This document shows, piece after piece, positions 5,531-11,951 of a DNA stretch of 11,951 bases. This stretch comes from an uncultured Treponema sp. (GTDB lineage Bacteria > Spirochaetota > Spirochaetia > Treponematales > Treponemataceae), in contig CALAEZ010000269.1 in the NCBI GenBank assembly GCA_937891125.1, forward strand, positions 1 to 11,951, given 5' to 3'. Below the pieces are notes generated by a model that worked only from the letters and a program-made list of their open reading frames with translations, made no database searches and was not told where the DNA came from. The stretch's first letter is position 1, and every line of letters begins with the position of its first letter. The translations under genes were made by a program, and so were the position numbers.

Positions 5531-7276
5531 TTACAGCCGTAAATCTAGAATATTTTGCAATGTCTTTCGCGCATAATCTCTTGTTGTACTGTCAAACTGA
5601 GGAAAAAGCATAAAGCTAATCAGATTTTTTCCCTTTGATAGCAGCGTCGGCTTTCCCATGTACTTGCAGATTTCGTACGTTGCATCGCATATTGTTTTTA
5701 AGAGAACCGTATTTCTCGGATTTGTTTTATGCAGAACCTCTGCAATAGCTGTCAGCATAACGCCTTCATCGTCCCAACCAAGTGCGCCACAGGCTTGCAC
5801 AATTTTTGTTATAATTGCGGTTCGTGTTTCTACAGTAAGCACATCGGCAAAAAGCGCGGCAAAATCGGCTGTTCCACAGGCAGCTGCAGCCGAGATGAGA
5901 TTTTCTGCATAAACGGGATTTTCGATAAAATAAGAGTTTCCGTCATAAAAGCGCTGCTTTCCGCTCTGCAAATCATAGCACCAGTTGCCCAATTCTGCGT
6001 GCAAACGGGAAGCCCACTCAGCTTCTTTTTCGCTATAATCGCCACGTAAAAATGAGTTTTTCATAAACTGCAACTCATCGCTTGCAATCCGCTCATAGCC
6101 CATGCGCCCAATCGTGCCAACAACAGCTCTTTTTTCTGCATAGGAATGGTGCGCGCCTGTATGAGACGCTGGCGCTGTCGTTGATTGTAGCATGGTGAAG
6201 GCTTGCATGAGCCAGTCTTTTCGGTACACGACAAGTGCATCGTCATTTGTGTAAAAAACGCCCGCAAAGGTATTTTTCTTTGGAAGCTGTGCTTCCCATG
6301 CAAGCGCACCATCTGCGCTAACAAGAATCGCTCTTGTCGCATCTGCAAGTGCAATTCCTGCCTTGTGCGTTGAAATATGCGTTAAATCGCATAAAGAAAG
6401 CGTGCCGAGCGTCACGAGCTCGCCTTTTACGCCGTCTTTTACTTCAAGAAAACTAAGCGCAAGCTCGTTTTTTGCGCCACTTTGCCAAAAAAATGCCGCC
6501 TGCTCTCCGCCTGAAAATAGCGCAAGCGTTGCACACTCTTTTCCTGTGACGCCTGTTGTCACCCATTCTGAAACAGCCGTCCCATCCTTTACGGCACATA
6601 AGCCTGCGCCCCCACCTGCAAGCGCAAGTAAGGCGCCATATTTTGTTTCACACGCCGCCGTTACATACGCTGTAAATGTAGTGATTTCACTTTCTTGGCC
6701 AAACACGGTATAGCGCGCAGCACGCGTTTTATTATTTTCTGTTGCGCTTAAAAAGGCAAAAATGCTGCCGTCGTCAAAAAGCATAAGCGGAACATCTGAC
6801 CGCTGTTTTTCGGTACGTACAAGCCATTTTCTCACTCCATGCAGACTATAACAGGCTATGTGCTCATTTCCCCGCACAAGAATGCGCCCATCACGAGCCA
6901 TACGCGGATTTTCAATAATTTCAAAGCCTGTTTTTACCTGCCAAAGGAGCGTGCCACTCGGATTTACCAGATTAAGCGTATCTTTATTGGTAACAACAAG
7001 CAAAAAATCGCTTTCGGTTGCAAGGTATCCTGATGGCTTACCCGAAAAATTCTTTTTCCACAAAAGCTGTCCGCTTTTTCCGAAACCGCATAACACACGG
7101 CCATCGGTAAGCATGGCAAAGCCATAAGACGTATTGACAGGAGATGCGGCAATTTCGCCACTGGCAACAAGCTTCCAGGAGGGCGTTTCAGTCCTTGTGT
7201 CAAGCGAGCGAAACGCAAACAGCGGAAAAAGCAGGAAGGCGAGGGGAAGTGCAACAATAAACGAACGGTTAGCCAT
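5531..7276 (-). CDS. Exported PQQ-like beta-propeller protein with helical C-terminal domain, function unknown
   Basis: The 581-residue product starts with a signal peptide or membrane anchor (hydrophobic residues about 6-23). Residues about 30-375 look like a PQQ/quinoprotein-type beta-propeller: recurring blade ends such as GQLLWKK (about 72), GTLLWQV (about 110) and GALAWEA (about 325), each after a short Asp/Ser-Gly turn. Residues about 385-581 have no such repeats and look all-helical; I do not recognise this domain. Such propellers usually bind proteins or serve as scaffolds, and I see no enzyme motif. The ATG at 7276 is preferred because GGAG lies 4 bases upstream. The longer frame from TTG at 7294 would add 6 residues before the signal peptide. 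The ATG overlaps the rlmD stop by 8 bases (ATGGCTAA), implying translational coupling. P83/100 follows 68 bases downstream. Confidence 0.75.
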   Translation of the reverse strand: MANRSFIVALPLAFLLFPLFAFRSLDTRTETPSWKLVASGEIAASPVNTSYGFAMLTDGRVLCGFGKSGQLLWKKNFSGKPSGYLATESDFLLVVTNKDTLNLVNPSGTLLWQVKTGFEIIENPRMARDGRILVRGNEHIACYSLHGVRKWLVRTEKQRSDVPLMLFDDGSIFAFLSATENNKTRAARYTVFGQESEITTFTAYVTAACETKYGALLALAGGGAGLCAVKDGTAVSEWVTTGVTGKECATLALFSGGEQAAFFWQSGAKNELALSFLEVKDGVKGELVTLGTLSLCDLTHISTHKAGIALADATRAILVSADGALAWEAQLPKKNTFAGVFYTNDDALVVYRKDWLMQAFTMLQSTTAPASHTGAHHSYAEKRAVVGTIGRMGYERIASDELQFMKNSFLRGDYSEKEAEWASRLHAELGNWCYDLQSGKQRFYDGNSYFIENPVYAENLISAAAACGTADFAALFADVLTVETRTAIITKIVQACGALGWDDEGVMLTAIAEVLHKTNPRNTVLLKTICDATYEICKYMGKPTLLSKGKNLISFMLFPQFDSTTRDYARKTLQNILDLRL

Positions 7277-8516
7277 GGTACTCCAGGCAGGCAAGGCTTT
7301 CGATATGCGCTGTCTGCGGATAAAAATCTAAAAGGAAGAGTGAGGTAAGCGTGTAGCCGGCTTTGATAAGCTTAGAAACATCACGAGCCTGTGTTGCAGG
7401 ATCACACGATACGCTTCTGATGACCGGAATGTGTGCGCTACAAAGCCAGGAACAGACACTTTTTTCCATGCCACTGCGCGGCGGATCGATAACCACTGCA
7501 TCAAAGGGGCCGTGACGGGCAACAACGCTTTCGCAGTTTTCCTTTATGAAGCGCTCGCCTGAAACGCCGTAGCTTTCGTGTTTTTTACCTGCCATGTTTA
7601 TTTCTGCATGTACGAGCGCATCACGGTTGTGCTCGACAAGCGTCACGTGCTCAAAATAATCTGCAAGAAATACAGAAAACGTGCCAACACCACTGTACAT
7701 GTCGAGCACATGCTTTCCCTGAAGACCGAAGCAAACGGCCCCGATTGCCTTTTCAAGCACTGCTAAATTCGACTGAAAAAAGCCGCGCACATCAAATTGC
7801 ACCGTTTTTCCTGCAAGCAGCACCCGCACGGTATGCATCGCGTCCTGTATCGTACCAGAAAAACGTTTTTTCACCTTGTCTTTCACGCGCCGCTTACCGC
7901 CACCTTGAAAGCGTACCTCAGGTACCGCCTCTTCTGCAGCAACAACAGTGTGTGACGCCATATGCGAAGCATCAGCTACGACGCGCGCATCAGAAAAAAT
8001 CTGTACTCTGCCACGCGGACGCACGTTTTGAGGAACTGCAGAAAAATAGCTATTCATTGCTTCTGTTGCGACGGGGCAGCGGTTAAGCGGAACGGTTGTA
8101 TTGCTTTCTCGCGCAAAAAGTCCGCCGTCATGTAGCTGCATACGAGCGCGGTAGCCAAATGCACTGTCAGAAATAACCTGTATGACCGGCACGGAAACGC
8201 CTTCCCGTAAAAAGCAATCGGCAAGCAGCGTTTTACGCAATTCCTGCTGTTTCTGCACTGCAATGTGCTGCATATTGCAGCCACCACAGCAACCATACAG
8301 CGGACAGACCGACTGCACGCGATATGGGCTTGGCGAAAGGATGCGCACAATTTCTGCACGGTCAAAATCACGTAGCGACCTTGTAATGCGCACTTCAAGC
8401 ACTTCGCCCGGAATGGCTTGAGGAATAAATATGTTCTTGCCGTTATGGTGTGCCAGGCAATCGCCTCCAGCAACCATTTTTTCGGCAGTGAGCGTGAGCG
8501 TTTCTGTCGGCTCCAT
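7269..8516 (-). CDS. rlmD: RlmD/TrmA-family RNA (uracil-C5)-methyltransferase with 4Fe-4S site
   Basis: Cytoplasmic SAM-dependent enzyme that forms 5-methyluridine in RNA; the nearest role is 23S rRNA U1939-type methylation. The 415-residue protein begins with a TRAM-like RNA-binding domain (about 5-60). The iron-sulphur ligands of the RlmD type are present: C71, C77, C80 and C147. The catalytic half has FFQSN (Q248), the SAM motif MYSGVGTF (273-280), IDPPRSG (343-349), the nucleophile C371 in SVSCDPAT, and a general-base candidate E406. A strongly basic stretch at about 208-219 (rich in Lys/Arg) sits between the domains. The symbol is by family; RlmC/RlmCD or TrmA specificity cannot be excluded. 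The ATG at 8516 is preceded 7 bases up by a weak GCAGG. The gene lies 43 bases after a secreted protein gene and overlaps the propeller gene, so it is probably in one operon with exported proteins. Confidence 0.88.
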   Translation of the reverse strand: MEPTETLTLTAEKMVAGGDCLAHHNGKNIFIPQAIPGEVLEVRITRSLRDFDRAEIVRILSPSPYRVQSVCPLYGCCGGCNMQHIAVQKQQELRKTLLADCFLREGVSVPVIQVISDSAFGYRARMQLHDGGLFARESNTTVPLNRCPVATEAMNSYFSAVPQNVRPRGRVQIFSDARVVADASHMASHTVVAAEEAVPEVRFQGGGKRRVKDKVKKRFSGTIQDAMHTVRVLLAGKTVQFDVRGFFQSNLAVLEKAIGAVCFGLQGKHVLDMYSGVGTFSVFLADYFEHVTLVEHNRDALVHAEINMAGKKHESYGVSGERFIKENCESVVARHGPFDAVVIDPPRSGMEKSVCSWLCSAHIPVIRSVSCDPATQARDVSKLIKAGYTLTSLFLLDFYPQTAHIESLACLEYHG

Positions 8517-8559
8517 TATAAAACCTGCTACCCTATTACGGTTGATCAGTTGATTCAGC

Positions 8560-9273
8560 TTAAATTTTGCTGAAGATAAAGTTGCAAAATGTTTTGATTC
8601 TGTTTATAAACGACGTTTCAACGCGCTCCTCAAGAAAGAAAACCTTGTAGGTGTCAACGCCTCCAATTGCATATAAAACCCAGTTGTCGCCATCACGAAA
8701 AACGGCTATTGCACTTTTCATGTTTTCAGGCTTTATGACATTAAAGCGGTCGTGGTAACGAAGCTTGTTTAGATTGGTCATGTCGTAGTAGAGGTAGTCT
8801 TTACCTTCCTCAAGCGTAATGCGTGCGTTGATTACACCAAAGGGAGACATTTCAAGATCAGCAAGAATATTCGTTTTGTTTTCGTTCGTTTCCAAGCTAG
8901 TAATTTTGGCACTGTCATATAATTCATACCACTTACCAACACGTACCGACCAGTAGGGAATTCCTGCATAATCAGGAATGTTAAGTAGTGCACTTTTTAT
9001 GACAGTCAAAAGGTCTTCGTTACCGGCATACGGCCGAATTTGTATGATTTCCGCAGTATACACGGGATTTAAGGCCTTCATGGTAGCAAGAATTTGTTTT
9101 GTGCCTGCAGTTTCAGTAACACAAACATTCTTCATCTTGTCGATATTGCGGATCAGAACTTCATTGCGTTCAAGGGTTGCTCGTTCTTCTGCCGACAGCT
9201 TAGCATTAAACGGATCTGCAATGAGGAAACTTGCAGAGAGAATGCATAGAAAAAGAAAAAGTAATTTTTTCAT
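8560..9273 (-). CDS. Small secreted protein of unknown function (spirochaete family)
   Basis: The 237-residue protein has a clear Sec signal peptide (MKKLL, then a hydrophobic core to about residue 18, likely cleaved before DPF). The rest is a mixed alpha/beta globular domain of about 215 residues with many aromatic residues (PYWSVRVGKWYELYD; YLYYDMTNLNKLRYHDRF). I see no catalytic motif, lipobox or transmembrane segment in the mature part. It resembles uncharacterised Treponema exported proteins; I have an unverified recollection of such a family catalogued as DUF6675. It is first in the minus-strand cluster and stands 43 bases before rlmD. The ATG at 9273 has no good Shine-Dalgarno, but a -10 hexamer ends 8 bases before it. 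A periplasmic location is inferred. Confidence 0.7.
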   Translation of the reverse strand: MKKLLFLFLCILSASFLIADPFNAKLSAEERATLERNEVLIRNIDKMKNVCVTETAGTKQILATMKALNPVYTAEIIQIRPYAGNEDLLTVIKSALLNIPDYAGIPYWSVRVGKWYELYDSAKITSLETNENKTNILADLEMSPFGVINARITLEEGKDYLYYDMTNLNKLRYHDRFNVIKPENMKSAIAVFRDGDNWVLYAIGGVDTYKVFFLEERVETSFINRIKTFCNFIFSKI

Positions 9274-9281
9274 AGGCTCTC

Positions 9282-9310
9282 ACTATACTGATTTACTTTA
9301 GCCTTTTCTA
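9282..9310 (-). promoter_or_regulatory. Promoter of the minus-strand envelope cluster
   Basis: On the minus strand a -35-like TAGAAA (9310-9305) and a -10 TATAGT (9287-9282) are 17 bases apart. The -10 ends 8 bases before the ATG at 9273, predicting a transcript with essentially no leader. It overlaps the divergent promoter of the aminotransferase gene almost completely. Confidence 0.5.
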
Positions 9311-9320
9311 GTGCTATACT
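9292..9320 (+). promoter_or_regulatory. Promoter of the aminotransferase-glgA operon
   Basis: A -35-like TTTACT (9292-9297) and an extended -10, TGC followed by TATACT (9315-9320), are separated by 17 bases. The -10 ends 9 bases before the ATG at 9330, so the predicted leader is only about 2-4 bases. A second TATACT occurs on this strand at 9284-9289, but it coincides with the opposing minus-strand -10. Confidence 0.55.
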
Positions 9321-9329
9321 TCTTCTACT

Positions 9330-10547
9330 ATGATTGCTCCGCAGATTAAGGAACTGATTACGAGCAAAGGCGCATCCGTTATCAGAAAAATGTTTGAAGA
9401 AGGCATCGTGCTGAAAAAACAGCACGGCGAAGAAAATGTATTCGATTTTAGTTTGGGAAATCCAGATTTAGATCCACCGCCAGAAGTAGAAAAAGCCATA
9501 CAAGAGATTGCAGCTGACACTCGTCACGGCGTGCATGGGTATATGCCGAACGCAGGGTACCTTGAAGCACGGGAAGCAATGGCAGAAAAAACAGCGCTTG
9601 AGCAAGAAATGCCTTGTCGTGCAGAAAATGTTGTGATGACCGTTGGTGCTGCAAGTGCCTTAAACTGTGTCTTTAAGGCGATTCTCTCCCCAGGCGATGA
9701 AGTGCTTGTGCCGGCACCTTTCTTTGCTGAGTACCGTAATTACGTGCGTAACTACAACGGCTCCTTGCGAGAAATAAAAACAAAAGCAGATTTTTCCCTC
9801 GATGTTGATGCTATAAAAAATGCACTGTCAGAAAAAACGGCAGCAGTCTTAATCAATACACCGAACAATCCCACCGGAAAAATCTATGCAGAAAGCGACA
9901 TTATCGCACTGACCGATGCCTTAAAAGCACACGCACGGCACTGTGGCAGAAAACCGTATCTTATTTGTGATGAGCCGTACCGCGCAATAACGTATGATGA
10001 AAAGACTGTTTCGCCCGTTTTTAAGCATTATGCTGACAGCGTCATCGTAACCTCGTTCGCAAAAAATCTTAGCTTACCAGGAGAGCGCATTGGCTACATT
10101 GCCATAAATCCAGAAAGTGACGGCGCCAATGAGTTTATTGCAGCCTGCACCTTTTCGCTCCGCGTCCTTGGCTGCGTAAATGCGCCGGCATTTTTTCAAA
10201 AGGTTGTTGCGAAAACCTGGAACGCACCGTGTGATTACAGTCGGTATGCAAAGCGCCGCGATATGCTTATGGCGGTGCTTGACAAGGCGGGGATTCCGTA
10301 TGTACGACCAGAAGGCGCATTTTACTTATTTTGCAAGGTTCCCGATGCATTTGGCACCGATGACGACATGGCATTTTGTGATTATCTGAAAAAATTTTTG
10401 ATTTTAAGTGCTCCTGGCACCGGCTTTGGAGGAAGAGGCTGGTTTCGGCTTGCATACTGTGTCAGTGAGAAAACAATTGTGAATTCCGAAAAAGCATTCT
10501 GTGCTGCAATGAAAGAACTAAGCCGATCAACGGCGATGGAGGTATAG
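9330..10547 (+). CDS. Class I/II PLP-dependent aminotransferase
   Basis: Cytoplasmic fold-type I aminotransferase of 405 residues, close to the aspartate/aromatic/alanine aminotransferase group. The amino donor cannot be read from sequence. Key residues are all present: NNPTG (N180 contacting PLP), D214 and Y217 in CDEPYR, the Schiff-base lysine K245 in SFAKNLSLPGERIGY, and the carboxylate-binding R373 in WFRLAYC. The N-terminal FSLGNPDLDPPPEV segment is the usual substrate-lid region. The start at 9330 has no Shine-Dalgarno but follows an extended -10 promoter by 9 bases; the family N-terminus fits this start. It forms an operon with glgA: the stop lies 2 bases before the glgA ATG, and its last codons (Met-Glu-Val) contain the glgA ribosome binding site. 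Confidence 0.92.
   Translation: MIAPQIKELITSKGASVIRKMFEEGIVLKKQHGEENVFDFSLGNPDLDPPPEVEKAIQEIAADTRHGVHGYMPNAGYLEAREAMAEKTALEQEMPCRAENVVMTVGAASALNCVFKAILSPGDEVLVPAPFFAEYRNYVRNYNGSLREIKTKADFSLDVDAIKNALSEKTAAVLINTPNNPTGKIYAESDIIALTDALKAHARHCGRKPYLICDEPYRAITYDEKTVSPVFKHYADSVIVTSFAKNLSLPGERIGYIAINPESDGANEFIAACTFSLRVLGCVNAPAFFQKVVAKTWNAPCDYSRYAKRRDMLMAVLDKAGIPYVRPEGAFYLFCKVPDAFGTDDDMAFCDYLKKFLILSAPGTGFGGRGWFRLAYCVSEKTIVNSEKAFCAAMKELSRSTAMEV
10538..10542 (+). promoter_or_regulatory. Shine-Dalgarno site of glgA inside the aminotransferase gene
   Basis: GGAGG lies 7 bases before the ATG at 10550 and within the final sense codons of the aminotransferase gene. It fixes the glgA start and suggests coupled translation of the two genes. 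Confidence 0.9.
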
Positions 10548-10549
10548 CA

Positions 10550-11951
10550 ATGAAGATTTTAATGGTAAGTGCTGAGGCAGTTCCTTTTGCAAAAACGGGC
10601 GGATTAGCAGATGCTGTTTCTGCTTTAGCAGGAAACTTAAGTAAACTTGGGCACGATGTCAAAATTGTGCTTCCACGCTATTACAAGATTGATCGCTCCA
10701 AGCTTACCTTGCTTGACGGTCCGCTGGGCGTTCCCGTGGGAATGGGGCAGGAGTGGGCTGGTGTCTATACGGCAAAACTTCCCGGATTTAATAAGGTTGA
10801 TGTCTATTTTCTTGATCATGAGCTTTTGTTCGGTCGAGATGGCGTTTATGGAACCAAGGCTGAACCCGATTTTTTTGATAATCCATACCGTTTTTCATTT
10901 CTGGCGCATGGCGCTTTCCAGCTCTGTAACAAATTGCATTGGATTCCCGATATTGTCCATGCACATGATTGGAGCGCAGGATTGGTGCCCGTCTTATTAA
11001 AGCATGTCTGCCGCACGCAGGAAGCATATCGCAACACTGCCAGTGTTTTCACCATTCACAATATGGGCTATCAGGGCGTTTACGGAAAAGAAAAATTTTC
11101 AGATTTAGGAATTGACTGGGGCTTATATTACGGCGCAGGCTTTGAGCGAAATGGAGCCATCAACTTCTTGCAGGCAGGAATTTCATGTGCCGACATGGTG
11201 ACAACCGTATCTCCTACGTATGCAAAAGAAATTCAAACTGCAGAAGGTGGATTTGGACTTGATGGGCTTTTGCGTGTCAGAAGTGATGTTGTTAAGGGAA
11301 TTGTAAATGGTGTTGATGTGAGCACCTGGAATCCAGCAACCGACAAATTGCTTCCCGCAAATTATAGCGCCAAAGATATGAGTGGAAAGGCTGCCTGCAA
11401 AAAAGCTTTGCAAGAAGCCTTTGGATTACCAGTTCGTGCAGATGTTCCTGTTGTAGGACTTGTTTCGCGTTTGGTGTCTCAAAAAGGAGTTGCTGAAATT
11501 TTTGCTCCAACATACGGTAGCTTATACCGCATGTGTACAACTATGGATATGCAGTTTGTGATGATTGGAACCGGCGAAAAATGGTGCGAAGATGAGATTA
11601 ACAATCTGCAATCAAAACTTCCCAATTTCCGCGCGCTCATTGGCTACAGCGAGGCAAAAAGCCACTTAATTGAAGCGGGAAGTGACTTCTTCCTGATGCC
11701 AAGTCAATATGAGCCCTGTGGCTTAAATCAGATGTACAGCTTGCTTTATGGCACGCTTCCTATTGTAAGAAGAACAGGCGGGCTTGCTGATACCGTGCAG
11801 AACTATAATGAGCTGACAGGAGAAGGTACTGGCTTTATGTTTGACCAGCTTACGCCGCAGGCTGTGTACGATACGGTCGGCTGGGCAATATATGCGTATT
11901 ATAATAAAAAGAACCACATTACCGCCATGCAGAAGCGTGGCATGCAACAGG
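10550..11951 (+). CDS. glgA: Glycogen synthase (ADP-glucose type), 3' end cut by the window
   Basis: Cytoplasmic GT5 retaining glucosyltransferase that moves glucose from ADP-glucose to the non-reducing end of growing glycogen. The frame is open from the ATG at 10550 to the window edge, giving 467 residues. GlgA proteins are usually around 480 residues, so only a short C-terminal piece should be missing. The GT-B N-domain has KTGGL (K15-L19, nucleotide-sugar loop), HAHDW (137-141) and TIHNMGYQG. The C-domain has GLVSRLVSQKG, the catalytic-glutamate motif EPCGLNQMY with E388, and YGTLPIVRRTGGLADTV (second TGGL from T409). All hallmark residues are intact. It is translated from a GGAGG site within the end of the aminotransferase gene. 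It implies that the organism stores glycogen; no other glg gene is in view. Confidence 0.96.
   Translation, partial: MKILMVSAEAVPFAKTGGLADAVSALAGNLSKLGHDVKIVLPRYYKIDRSKLTLLDGPLGVPVGMGQEWAGVYTAKLPGFNKVDVYFLDHELLFGRDGVYGTKAEPDFFDNPYRFSFLAHGAFQLCNKLHWIPDIVHAHDWSAGLVPVLLKHVCRTQEAYRNTASVFTIHNMGYQGVYGKEKFSDLGIDWGLYYGAGFERNGAINFLQAGISCADMVTTVSPTYAKEIQTAEGGFGLDGLLRVRSDVVKGIVNGVDVSTWNPATDKLLPANYSAKDMSGKAACKKALQEAFGLPVRADVPVVGLVSRLVSQKGVAEIFAPTYGSLYRMCTTMDMQFVMIGTGEKWCEDEINNLQSKLPNFRALIGYSEAKSHLIEAGSDFFLMPSQYEPCGLNQMYSLLYGTLPIVRRTGGLADTVQNYNELTGEGTGFMFDQLTPQAVYDTVGWAIYAYYNKKNHITAMQKRGMQQ

Noticed and set aside
7277..7294. TTG start for the propeller protein at 7294
   Set aside because: The ATG at 7276 has GGAG 4 bases upstream and gives a typical signal peptide start; the extra 6 residues add nothing recognisable.
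8515..8520. TATAAT on the minus strand at the rlmD start
   Set aside because: It overlaps the ATG itself and has no -35 at 16-18 bases. A transcript from it would start inside rlmD with no good downstream start, so it is probably chance.

Overview
The window looks like chromosomal core DNA from a spirochaete, most likely a Treponema of moderate GC content. The main evidence is a secreted P83/100-type antigen (3708-5462, minus strand), a family known mainly from Borrelia and Treponema. It sits among spirochaete-style exported proteins of unknown function. I see no phage, insertion sequence, CRISPR array or rRNA, and no convincing tRNA. Coding density is high and no stretch over 300 bases lacks a gene.

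Layout. (1) Bases 1-96 are a T-rich promoter region with T-tracts spaced about 10 bp apart. (2) 97-2250 (+) encodes a CPA2/KefB-type cation:proton antiporter fused to a C-terminal PTS EIIA (fructose/PtsN-type) domain. (3) 2375-3619 (+) is tyrS. It converges on the minus-strand cluster across a bidirectional hairpin terminator (3669-3705). (4) The minus-strand cluster reads from 9273 down to 3708: a small secreted protein, an RlmD/TrmA-type rRNA methyltransferase, an exported beta-propeller protein whose start overlaps the methyltransferase stop, and P83/100, which has its own promoter and a structured leader. (5) Diverging from the cluster, 9330-10547 (+) is a class I PLP aminotransferase. It is followed after 2 bases by glgA (glycogen synthase), which runs off the right edge of the window.

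Gene expression. Four genes that head transcription units (antiporter, tyrS, aminotransferase, small secreted protein) each have a sigma70-like -10 hexamer ending only 8-9 bases before the ATG and lack a convincing Shine-Dalgarno site. This predicts leaderless or nearly leaderless mRNAs. Genes internal to operons, and P83/100 with its longer leader, have purine-rich ribosome binding sites: GGAGG for glgA and P83/100, GGAG for the propeller gene, and a weak one for rlmD. This split is the most interesting window-wide pattern. Other points worth attention are the antiporter-EIIA fusion, the TolA-like Ala/Lys-rich rod of P83/100 with its 21-bp tandem repeat, two mutually exclusive hairpins in the P83/100 leader, and overlapping divergent promoters at 9282-9320.

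No strongly novel defence or mobile system is visible. The least explained biology is the minus-strand envelope cluster (secreted protein, rRNA methyltransferase, propeller protein, P83/100).
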